From Streptomyces sp. CoH27 (lineage in GTDB: Bacteria; Actinomycetota; Actinomycetes; Streptomycetales; Streptomycetaceae): a stretch of DNA of 64,000 nt. Within the stretch, counting starts at the first letter, position 1, and each line of letters begins with the position of its first letter. The translations under genes were made by a program, and so were the position numbers. Below the pieces are notes generated by a model, which did not search any database, was not told where the DNA came from, and saw nothing but the letters and a program-made list of their open reading frames with translations. Location: assembly GCF_020181035.1 (NCBI RefSeq), contig NZ_JAIQYY010000007.1, positions 18,701-82,700 on the forward strand. The letters are read 5' to 3'. Of the stretch, positions 26,918 to 34,015 are shown one piece after another.

Positions 26918-27844
26918 TCACGGGGCGAGGGAGTCGTAGGAGACTCCCGTCAGCCGCACGGACTCCTCCCAGAGTCTGCGCGAGACCGCGTCATCGACGG
27001 TCCAGGGCGCCCGCCAGGAGCGAGCCGGCGCACCCCGCCACATACCGAACCACGGCCCGAAGAACTCATCGGCCCGTACGCCGTCCGCGGTCGCCGCGTA
27101 CAGCACCGGCAGCGCCCCCGCCTCGGCCGACTGCGCGAACACCCGGTTGGCCACCTCCATCACCCGCTCGGCACCCCGCCGCCCCTCGGCGCGTGGCCCA
27201 GCGGTCTGGAGATTGGTGGCGGCGTACCCGGGGTGCGCGGCGACGGCGACGACATCGGCACCGCGTGCGGCGAGCCTGCGGGCAAGCTCGTGGGTGAAGA
27301 GGAGGTTGGCGGTCTTGGAGCGTGCGTAGGAGATCCAACGACCGTATCGTTGTCGGCTGTTGAGATCACGGGGGTCGATGTTCGCCAGGGCGTGCATGAG
27401 GCTGGAGACGGTGACGATGCGAGCGCCGGGGGTGGCGAGCAGCCGGGGCAGCAGCAGCCCGGTGAGCGCGAAGTGCCCGAGGTGATTGACTCCGAACTGC
27501 GTCTCGAACCCGTCCGCGGTCGTCCCGTACGGTACGGCCATCACGCCGGCGTTGTTGACGAGCAGGTCGATCCGGTCGTACGGCAGCCGGCGCGCACATG
27601 TGTGCACCGAGCCGAGATCCCCCAGGTCCAGCACCAGAAGCTCGACGTCGGCACGAGGCACCTCACGCCGGATTCTCCCGACGGCGGCCTCACCCCGCGC
27701 CGCACTCCGACAGGCCAGTACCACCCGGGCGCCCTTGCGGGCCAGCTCCAGGGCGGTGACCTGGCCGAGGCCGCTGTTGGCGCCGGTGACGACGGCGAGG
27801 CGGCCGGTGAGGTCGGGGATGTCGGAGGTGCTCCAGCCACGCAT
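26918..27844 (-). CDS. Short-chain dehydrogenase/reductase
   Basis: 308-aa NAD(P)-dependent oxidoreductase resembling retinol dehydrogenase/WW-domain oxidoreductase-type SDRs. Cofactor motif TGANSGLG, NNAGVM, catalytic Ser in VTVSSLMH and YxxxK in ISYARSKTANLLF. ATG at 27844 with GGAAGG upstream. Single gene divergent from the DUF4232 secreted protein at 27952. Substrate unknown. Confidence 0.88.
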   Translation of the reverse strand: MRGWSTSDIPDLTGRLAVVTGANSGLGQVTALELARKGARVVLACRSAARGEAAVGRIRREVPRADVELLVLDLGDLGSVHTCARRLPYDRIDLLVNNAGVMAVPYGTTADGFETQFGVNHLGHFALTGLLLPRLLATPGARIVTVSSLMHALANIDPRDLNSRQRYGRWISYARSKTANLLFTHELARRLAARGADVVAVAAHPGYAATNLQTAGPRAEGRRGAERVMEVANRVFAQSAEAGALPVLYAATADGVRADEFFGPWFGMWRGAPARSWRAPWTVDDAVSRRLWEESVRLTGVSYDSLAP

Positions 27845-27951
27845 GGTCCGATTCCTTCCGGGTTGCGAAGATGAGAGGGCGCAACTTTTCCGGGCCGGGG
27901 TGCATCCAACATAGTGACCTTCATCCACCTATTCGCCCGATGGAGGCGGAT

Positions 27952-28518
27952 ATGCGCATGATCCCTCATCGGAACCCTCTGAACCCTCTGAGCCGATCCC
28001 GAGCCCTCTCCCGCACATCCCCCGGGCGCGGCGCGGCAGCCGTGCTGACCGCGGCCCTCGTGGGCCTGACGGCGGCGGGAGCGGCATGGAGCGCGCCCTC
28101 GATGACGGCTTCTCTCCGTACGTGCACGGTGAACGATCTGTATCTCTCGATGGGCCGCAAGGAGGGGGCAGCCGGGTCGCTGTACTGGCCGATCCGGTTC
28201 ACCAATACCAGCACCACCAGCTGTGCCCTGCGCGGCTACCCGGGCGTCAGCGTCCTGGACACCGCCCACCACCAGCTCGGTCCCGCCGCCACCCGCAGCG
28301 GCAGCCCCTACGGCACGGTCACCCTCACCCCGGGCCACTCGGCCTCGTCGGTCATCCGCACCACCAACGGCCCGATCGGCGGTCCCTGCCTGCGCACCGG
28401 CACGTACCTCCGTGTCTACCCACCGGCCTCGCGCACACCGGCACTGATACCGGCCGCTTGGACGACGTGTTCCGGTGTCTTCCAGGCCGGTCCAGTGAAT
28501 GTGGAGGGGTCGATCTGA
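27952..28518 (+). CDS. Secreted DUF4232 domain protein
   Basis: 188 aa. Signal-type N-terminus (AAAVLTAALVGLTAAGAAWS), then a DUF4232-like domain: LRTCTVNDLYLSMGRKEGA, WPIRFTNTSTTSCALRGYPG, and a late Cys pair (GGPCLRTGTYL, WTTCSG). Such proteins are abundant in Streptomyces and are extracellular; function unknown. The ATG at 27952 has GGAGG 5 bases upstream; an ATG at 27940 is in frame. Confidence 0.82.
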   Translation: MRMIPHRNPLNPLSRSRALSRTSPGRGAAAVLTAALVGLTAAGAAWSAPSMTASLRTCTVNDLYLSMGRKEGAAGSLYWPIRFTNTSTTSCALRGYPGVSVLDTAHHQLGPAATRSGSPYGTVTLTPGHSASSVIRTTNGPIGGPCLRTGTYLRVYPPASRTPALIPAAWTTCSGVFQAGPVNVEGSI

Positions 28519-28543
28519 GGGGGTGGTGGTGGCAGAGGAAAGC

Positions 28544-28591
28544 AGAGGAAAGGGGGGGCGGCACATCAGGTGTGCCACCCCCCTTTCCTCT
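28544..28591. terminator. Bidirectional terminator between the DUF4232 gene and the FtsX operon
   Basis: AGAGGAAAGGGGGG (28544-28557) pairs with CCCCCCTTTCCTCT (28578-28591); inside, GGCACA pairs with TGTGCC around TCAGG. It lies between convergent genes; the A/T tracts within the stem sides suit either direction. Confidence 0.8.
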
Positions 28592-28603
28592 CAGCCCCGA
28601 CTT

Positions 28604-30886
28604 TCAGTCCCGCCGGATGAGCTCAGGGTCGATGCGGCGGCCGACCAGGGGGAGCGAGCCGAGGGCGGCGACGGCTACGACGCACAGGGTGCCGGTGAGG
28701 AGGAGGGGGAGGCCGGCGGTGTCCCAGAAGACGGTGCCGCCACCGGTGATCAGATAACTCGCCTCGGCCATCTTCCCCATCACGACGGCCAGCAGCAGCC
28801 CCACCGCCAAGGGCAGCACGACCTGGGCCACCTGCACCGCACGAAGGGTGCGGCGGCGGGCGCCGAGGAGGGTGAGGGCGGTGACCTGGGGGCGGCGTTC
28901 TACGGCGCGGTCGGCGGCGGCGACGAGGTAGGCGGCGATGCCGATGACCACGGCGAGGAACATGCCGATGGCCAGGAGGGTCTTCACGACCGCGATCTGC
29001 TGGAGGGCGGTGACGTTCAGACCCTGGGGTGCCACAGCGATGGTGGGCACGACATGAGCGATCCCGTCCAGAACCGCACGCACGGTGTCCGGGTCGGAAC
29101 CGCTCATCAGACTGAGCGTGGCTTCCTCAGGACGCGCTCCCTGAGGAAGCGCGGAGGGAGGAACGAGAATCATGCCACTACCGAGAGCCGGGAGACCTGC
29201 GTGATCCCGGTAGGGCAAGGTGCGCCGTGGTGCCTTGAACTCCAGGCTGCCGCGCCCGCCAACTAGCGTGACGACCACCTTCTTGCCCGCCTCGGCAGTC
29301 CCGCTCTGCTCCTGCACGGAGGAGTCCCGGAGGCGCTGGGGCTGGCCGTCAGTGCACTTACCGACCCAGGGCAGGGCCTTTCGCAGCTCGGCGCAGGTGG
29401 CCAGGACGATCTCGGGTGGCCCGCCGACCGCGGTCTCGTCGCCGTGCGTCGGCGCAGTGGCCCAGTGAGCGCGGATGCCTGGTATACGTTCGAGGGCCGC
29501 TCGCTGAGCTGCAGTGAGTCTGCCGTCGGGCATGTCGTACATCTGGATCGGAGCTGTGTTCCTGGAGACCTGGTCCAACTCGATCAGCACGCCCTGCGCA
29601 AGAGACGCTGCGAACACCAGCAGTACCAAACCGGCGGCCACCCGAAGCGCACCACCCGGTTCCGCCTCGTTGCGCCGCATGGCCAGCCCGAGTGTCAATG
29701 AACGGGTGGACCGGGCGATCCGTCCGGCAAGGGACCGGGACAGGCGCGGCAGGATCGTCACAAGGCCGACGCCGATGAGGACGACCATCGAGGGAATCAG
29801 CAGCGCGGACGGCCCACTGTCCGAGGGCACATGCCCGGTCGCCCCGGCGACGCAGTACCCGGCGGCGACGCCCGCTCCGGCGAGCAACGGAACGAAACCC
29901 CAGGCGGACGGAGACTTCTGCGGAGCTGTTCTGCGGACGGCCAGCGGATTGGTGGCGGCCTTCCGCGCACTGACCCGTCCCACGACCCAGGCGAGCGCCG
30001 GGCAGCCCACCAGGCATGTTCCGACCGTCGAGCCGGCCAGTGTGCCATCGCTCGGGTACCAGGTGAATCCGGGGAGCCCGACTCTCGACACAAGTTGATT
30101 CAGCACCCAGTACACGCCCAGCCCCAAGAGTGAGCCGATGCCGGCGGCGGCGACCGTCTCGGCAGCGTTGACCCGTTGCACCTCCTTGGCACTCATGCCG
30201 AGCAGGCGTAGCGCGGCCAGTCTGCGGGCCCGCTCGGCTGCGGACAGGCGTGCGCAGACCGAGAGGAACACGGCCAAGGGGACCAGAACGATCCCCACCA
30301 TGGTGAAGCGCAGGATGCCGAGTGTTGCCGCCGCCACGGTGGGATCCGGAGCCTCCTCCTTCCCGAAGCGCGCGACGGGTACGCCGTCCGGTAGCTCAGC
30401 ACGGCGTACACCGATGTAGGCCACCAGTTCCTCGGGCCGCGCGAGCCCTTGGGGGCCGATCAGTCCCGATTCCCGCCCCGGGAGACGTTGGGCGAGAGCC
30501 GGCTCGGCACGCAGCACTTCACGCAGCCCGGGAGAGACGAGGACCTCTCCCGCACGCGGGAACGACGACAACCCCGGTGGTGGCTCGATGTCCTTGGAGC
30601 CCTGAGCGAGGAAGATACGGGTGAGGGGCCTCGCGCCGTACGGGTCGGTCCGCCGCAGTAGCAGCGGGAACCCCGCGAAGACCGGGTTGCGCGACTCGTC
30701 CCGCGCCACAACCGGCTGTCTCGCCGCGACACGCGCGTCCTGGGCGGCCAGGATCCCGGGAATTGTCAGCACGATCGCCAGACAGCACACGCCGATTGCG
30801 CCACCCAGACTCATCAGGGCGAATCGCACACGGTTCCCGCGTCCGCTGCCCAGCAGCAGACGCAGTCCCAGAAGTAGTTCTTTCAC
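28604..30886 (-). CDS. FtsX-type ABC transporter permease
   Basis: 760 aa with about eight to ten membrane segments arranged as two FtsX-like halves separated by extracytoplasmic domains: TM1 near residues 22-46 (MSLGGAIGVCCLAIVLTI), a group near 190-290, a second group from ~640 (LLAIGMFLAVVIGIAAYLVA) to the C-terminus. The start overlaps the ATPase stop (ATGA). Third gene of the operon: secreted protein, ATPase, permease. MacB/LolCE-type systems act as mechanotransmitters or exporters for envelope peptides and lipoproteins rather than importers. The adjacent secreted protein is the natural candidate partner. Confidence 0.85.
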   Translation of the reverse strand: MKELLLGLRLLLGSGRGNRVRFALMSLGGAIGVCCLAIVLTIPGILAAQDARVAARQPVVARDESRNPVFAGFPLLLRRTDPYGARPLTRIFLAQGSKDIEPPPGLSSFPRAGEVLVSPGLREVLRAEPALAQRLPGRESGLIGPQGLARPEELVAYIGVRRAELPDGVPVARFGKEEAPDPTVAAATLGILRFTMVGIVLVPLAVFLSVCARLSAAERARRLAALRLLGMSAKEVQRVNAAETVAAAGIGSLLGLGVYWVLNQLVSRVGLPGFTWYPSDGTLAGSTVGTCLVGCPALAWVVGRVSARKAATNPLAVRRTAPQKSPSAWGFVPLLAGAGVAAGYCVAGATGHVPSDSGPSALLIPSMVVLIGVGLVTILPRLSRSLAGRIARSTRSLTLGLAMRRNEAEPGGALRVAAGLVLLVFAASLAQGVLIELDQVSRNTAPIQMYDMPDGRLTAAQRAALERIPGIRAHWATAPTHGDETAVGGPPEIVLATCAELRKALPWVGKCTDGQPQRLRDSSVQEQSGTAEAGKKVVVTLVGGRGSLEFKAPRRTLPYRDHAGLPALGSGMILVPPSALPQGARPEEATLSLMSGSDPDTVRAVLDGIAHVVPTIAVAPQGLNVTALQQIAVVKTLLAIGMFLAVVIGIAAYLVAAADRAVERRPQVTALTLLGARRRTLRAVQVAQVVLPLAVGLLLAVVMGKMAEASYLITGGGTVFWDTAGLPLLLTGTLCVVAVAALGSLPLVGRRIDPELIRRD

Positions 30887-31563
30887 GATCCGACCGGCCC
30901 TTGTGTGGTGAGGACGCCGTCGACCATGGAGTAGCGACTGTCGGCGCGAGCCGCGACGTCGGGGTCATGCGTGACGATGAGGACCGCCGTGCCCTGTGAG
31001 CGGGCCAAGGTCAGGAACTCGTCCAGTACGGCCGAGGCGTTGGCACTGTCGAGGGAGCCCGTCGGTTCGTCGGCGAAGACCACGGCCGGGCGATGAACCA
31101 GGGCTCGGGCCACGGCCACGCGCTGGCTCTGCCCACCCGACACCTGGGACGGCCGGCGTTCCCGCAGCTCCGACAGACCCAGCCTGCCCAGTACTTCGCC
31201 CGCGGCGGCGAGCGCGGCCCTCTTCCGCTGACCGGCCAGGCGCAGTGGAAGGGCAGCGTTTTCCTCCACCGTCAGCTCCGGCAGCAGCTCGCCGTACTGG
31301 AAGACGAAGCCGAAGCGGTCGCGGCGCAGAGTGCTCAGCTCGTCGTCGTCCAGCTCATTGAACGGGCGCCCCTCGAAGCGGATTTCGCCCTGGCTGGCGG
31401 GGAGCACACCGGCGAGGCAGTACAGCAAGGAGGACTTGCCTGAGCCGCTTGGTCCGGTGATCGCCGCGATTTCGCCCCGGCGCAGCAGGATCGACGCGCG
31501 TTTGACCGCTTGCGATGCTCCGTAGAAGAGATCGACGTCTTTGGCGACAAGAGTTTCCGGCAC
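30883..31563 (-). CDS. ABC transporter ATP-binding protein (MacB/LolD-like)
   Basis: 226 aa. Walker A GPSGSGKSS, Q-loop VFQYGELLPELTV, signature VSGGQSQR, Walker B VVFADEPTGSLD, His in VTHD. The LolD/MacB-type Q-loop and DEPTGSLD match its pairing with the FtsX-type permease. Eleven bases after the secreted-protein stop and overlapping the permease start. Confidence 0.92.
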   Translation of the reverse strand: MPETLVAKDVDLFYGASQAVKRASILLRRGEIAAITGPSGSGKSSLLYCLAGVLPASQGEIRFEGRPFNELDDDELSTLRRDRFGFVFQYGELLPELTVEENAALPLRLAGQRKRAALAAAGEVLGRLGLSELRERRPSQVSGGQSQRVAVARALVHRPAVVFADEPTGSLDSANASAVLDEFLTLARSQGTAVLIVTHDPDVAARADSRYSMVDGVLTTQGPVGS

Positions 31564-31574
31564 GACGACCTCGG

Positions 31575-31997
31575 TCAGCCGTGGAGTCGGTAGCTGAAAA
31601 GCAGGTCGGGCGCGCAGTTGTCAGGACGAAGAGTGCCTTTGTCGCGGCAGACGTGAAGGCGTGCGTCGTCGGTGTAACGCTGGGCGCCGTCCCAGTTGGA
31701 GTGGTGCATGAACACCGTCTGCCGCTGCTTGCCGTAGTAGCGGACCCAGTCATGGCCTTCGACCTTGACTTCTACGTACCCGTTGTGACCATCTCCCGGA
31801 TCGGTGTCCCGCAGGTACCCGCGCCACTCGAACGAACCGTGGTTCTGCTCGGCGGGGTTGAGCCGGTACTGGCCCCTTTCGAAGGCGACTCCTGCCGTAC
31901 GCTGCGCCCGCAGGCTCTGCCAGGTGGAAGCAAACGCCGTACCCGCTCCGGTGATGAAGACCCCCGCCGCGATCAGACCCGCTACTGCCTTGTTCAT
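31575..31997 (-). CDS. Small secreted protein of an ABC/FtsX operon
   Basis: 140 aa. Signal peptide MNKAVAGLIAAGVFITGAGT with cleavage predicted after TAFA; mature ~113 residues rich in aromatic and charged residues (STWQSLRAQRTAGVAF, GSFEWRGYLRDTDPGDG, VFMHHSNWDGAQRYTDD), with a single late Cys pair (HVCRDKG, DNCAPDLL) likely forming a disulfide. No family recognised with confidence. The gene order secreted peptide - ATPase - FtsX permease resembles lactococcin-972-type loci, but its sequence does not clearly match that family. The ATG at 31997 follows GAGAGGTGG. Could be an exported effector, a sensed ligand, or a surface protein. Confidence 0.72.
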   Translation of the reverse strand: MNKAVAGLIAAGVFITGAGTAFASTWQSLRAQRTAGVAFERGQYRLNPAEQNHGSFEWRGYLRDTDPGDGHNGYVEVKVEGHDWVRYYGKQRQTVFMHHSNWDGAQRYTDDARLHVCRDKGTLRPDNCAPDLLFSYRLHG

Positions 31998-32145
31998 ACG
32001 CCACCTCTCAACAAACCCCACCTGCCCTACTGACAGCCGGAGTTACAGAAAGTAGCGTTACGATCACGTGGTGAATCCTTTACCCGCTTCTTCACCACCG
32101 CATCAGGTGATCCAAAACAAGCCAGCACTCACATCACGCCACACC

Positions 32146-32937
32146 TCAGGCCGTCGACCCCCCGTCCACCACCAGATCCGCCCCCACGACCGACGCCGCG
32201 TCGTCCGAGGCCAGGTAGAGGACCGCTGCCGCGATCTCCTCGACCGTCGACACACGGCCGACCGGGGACTCCGTGCGCATGCGGGCCGCGCGGTCGGAGT
32301 CCGTTTCGCCGGGCTTGAAGGACATGTCCGTGGCGGTGGGGCCGGGGCTGACCGCGCTGATGCGGATGCCGTCGGCGATGTGGTCCAGGGCGGCGGCGCG
32401 GGTGAGGATCGAGACGGCCGCCTTGGTGGTGGCGTATGCCGCGGTGCCGGGCAGGCGGCTGTGGACGCCGATGCGGGAGGCGATGTTCACGATGGCGCCG
32501 CCGGTCGGCTGGGTGCGCATCTGGGCGATCTCGGCCTGGAGGGCCAGGAAGACGCCGGTGACGTTGATGTCGAGCATCGTTCGCCAGTCCTCCTCCGGCA
32601 GGTCGGCCACCGAGCGGCCGCGTCCCGTCAGGATGCCCGCGTTGTTCACCGCCACGTCCAGTGAGCCGAAGTGTGCCACCGTCCCGGACACCAGCGCCCG
32701 CAGGTCTTCGGGGCGGGTCACGTCCGCCGTCATCGGCAGGGCCTTGCCGCCCGACTCCTCGATCAGGGCTGCCGTCTCCTCCAGAGGGGATGTGCGGCGG
32801 CCGGCCACGACCACCTGCGCGCCCTCCCTGGCGAAGGCCAGCGCGATGCCCCGGCCGATGCCCGTTCCGGCGCCGGTGACGAGGGCGGTGCGGCCCGCGA
32901 AGCGGGTGCGTGCGGTTGCGGTGATCCCCGTGGTCAT
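32146..32937 (-). CDS. Short-chain dehydrogenase/reductase (classical SDR)
   Basis: 263 aa. TGAGTGIG cofactor motif, NNAGIL, Ser in VNIASRIG, YATTKAAV active site, and the C-terminal VVGADLVVDGGSTA typical of FabG-like classical SDRs. ATG at 32937. It follows its probable TetR regulator on the same strand, with a repeat-rich operator region between them. Substrate unknown. Confidence 0.9.
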   Translation of the reverse strand: MTTGITATARTRFAGRTALVTGAGTGIGRGIALAFAREGAQVVVAGRRTSPLEETAALIEESGGKALPMTADVTRPEDLRALVSGTVAHFGSLDVAVNNAGILTGRGRSVADLPEEDWRTMLDINVTGVFLALQAEIAQMRTQPTGGAIVNIASRIGVHSRLPGTAAYATTKAAVSILTRAAALDHIADGIRISAVSPGPTATDMSFKPGETDSDRAARMRTESPVGRVSTVEEIAAAVLYLASDDAASVVGADLVVDGGSTA

Positions 32938-32951
32938 GTCTCCCCTTTTCC

Positions 32952-32994
32952 TGAATGATCGGTTTCTTGAATGATCGGTTCAGAATGAACCGAT
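32952..32994. promoter_or_regulatory. Direct and inverted repeats upstream of the SDR, TetR operator candidate
   Basis: TGAATGATCGGTT occurs twice in tandem (32952-32964, 32968-32980, period 16). The second copy merges into a perfect 9-bp inverted repeat: ATCGGTTCA (32974-32982), GAA, TGAACCGAT (32986-32994). It lies 15-57 bp before the SDR start and just after the TetR gene's stop codon. Confidence 0.75.
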
Positions 32995-33022
32995 GAAAAA
33001 CGGCGCTGCTCGACCAGTTCAC

Positions 33023-33607
33023 TCAGTCGAGCAGCGCCAGCGCCTGCTCCGCCGCGTCCCGGACCCTCGCCGGGTCCGTGGACGCCTTCCCCGCCACCCG
33101 CAGGCCCTGGAGCAGGACCAGCAGCATGCGGGCGAGGGTCAACGGGTCGCGGTTCTCCGGCAGTTCGCCCTGGGCCTGGGCGCGGGTCAGGGCCGAGTGC
33201 AGGAGGGTTTCCATGTGGTCCCAGCTGTGTGCCACCCGGCGGGCGGCGGCCGGATCGTGCGGGGCCAGTTCGACCGCCGTGTTGGTGACCAGGCAGCCCT
33301 GTTCCCGGGTCGGCTCGGTCGTGGCCTCGGCGGCGAACCGCCGGACCACCGCGCGTACCGCCGGCAGTACCGGGCCCGGCTGGGACAGCTCCTGGGTGAG
33401 CAGGGGGTTCTGGATCTGTCCGTACCGGTCCAGTGCCCGCACGTACAACTCGTGCTTGTTCCCGAACGTCGCGTACAGGCTCGCCCGGCCGATTCCGAGG
33501 TGCTCGACCAGGTCGGCCATCGACGTCGCCTCGTAGCCGCGCCGCCAGAACAGCTCCAGGGCTGCCTGCAGCGCGGCGTCCGGGTCGAACTCCTTGGTCC
33601 TGGCCAT
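33023..33607 (-). CDS. TetR family regulator (AcrR-like)
   Basis: 194 aa. HTH SMADLVEHLGIGRASLYATF at residues ~28-48; the C-terminal domain has the LAPHDPAAARRVAHSWDHM region seen in TetR_C_16-like repressors of oxidoreductase genes. Start ATG at 33607. It is followed by the SDR and the palindrome between them shares the half-site GATCGGTTC with a near-palindrome before its own start, so it probably represses both. Confidence 0.88.
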   Translation of the reverse strand: MARTKEFDPDAALQAALELFWRRGYEATSMADLVEHLGIGRASLYATFGNKHELYVRALDRYGQIQNPLLTQELSQPGPVLPAVRAVVRRFAAEATTEPTREQGCLVTNTAVELAPHDPAAARRVAHSWDHMETLLHSALTRAQAQGELPENRDPLTLARMLLVLLQGLRVAGKASTDPARVRDAAEQALALLD

Positions 33608-33621
33608 GTGTCAGAGCCTAG

Positions 33622-33638
33622 GATTGTCTGGAACGATC
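33622..33638. promoter_or_regulatory. Near-palindrome before the TetR gene
   Basis: GATTGTCTGGAACGATC: arms GATTGT and AACGATC are inverted with one mismatch and resemble the GATCGGTTC half-site before the SDR. Likely autoregulatory operator. Confidence 0.5.
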
Positions 33639-33664
33639 AGTCAAGTAAGGGAAGGAGCAGTGCG

Positions 33665-34015
33665 TCAGACGGCGCGGACCTCGTACGACGTCACCCGTAC
33701 CGTCTCGTCGTCCAGGCACTCGCCGGTGACCAGGTCGAAGCGCTGCTTCAGCAGGGGGGAGGCGACGAAGGGGCGGCCTTCGTGGGTGCCGGTCAGGCCG
33801 CGGGAGAGGACGGCCGCGCCGCTGAACGGGTCGCGGTTGTCGATGGCGTAGAGGCGGTCCGAGCGGTCGCGGAACAGGGCCACCTGGCGGCCGTCGGGCA
33901 GCAGGGCGGCCGCCCCGCGGCCCGGGAGCAGCGCGTTCAGGTCACAGGCCGTGAACCAGCCGTCCGCGAGCTGGAGCTGGACCTTCAGAGTCGTGGCTTC
34001 GACAGTCAGGGTCAT
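33665..34015 (-). CDS. nirD: Nitrite reductase small subunit
   Basis: 116 aa, Rieske-fold small subunit of NADH-dependent assimilatory nitrite reductase. WFTACDLNALLPGRGAAALL, VALFRDRSDRLYAIDNRDPF and FVASPLLKQRFDLVTGECL match NirD. The Rieske Cys/His cluster ligands are absent, as in other NirD proteins, so it carries no Fe-S centre. Its ATG overlaps the nirB stop (ATGA). Last gene of the nitrite operon. Confidence 0.93.
   Translation of the reverse strand: MTLTVEATTLKVQLQLADGWFTACDLNALLPGRGAAALLPDGRQVALFRDRSDRLYAIDNRDPFSGAAVLSRGLTGTHEGRPFVASPLLKQRFDLVTGECLDDETVRVTSYEVRAV

Noticed and set aside
31575..31997. Call as lactococcin 972 family bacteriocin
   Set aside because: Gene order fits but the peptide lacks the family's recognisable pattern; kept as unknown secreted protein.
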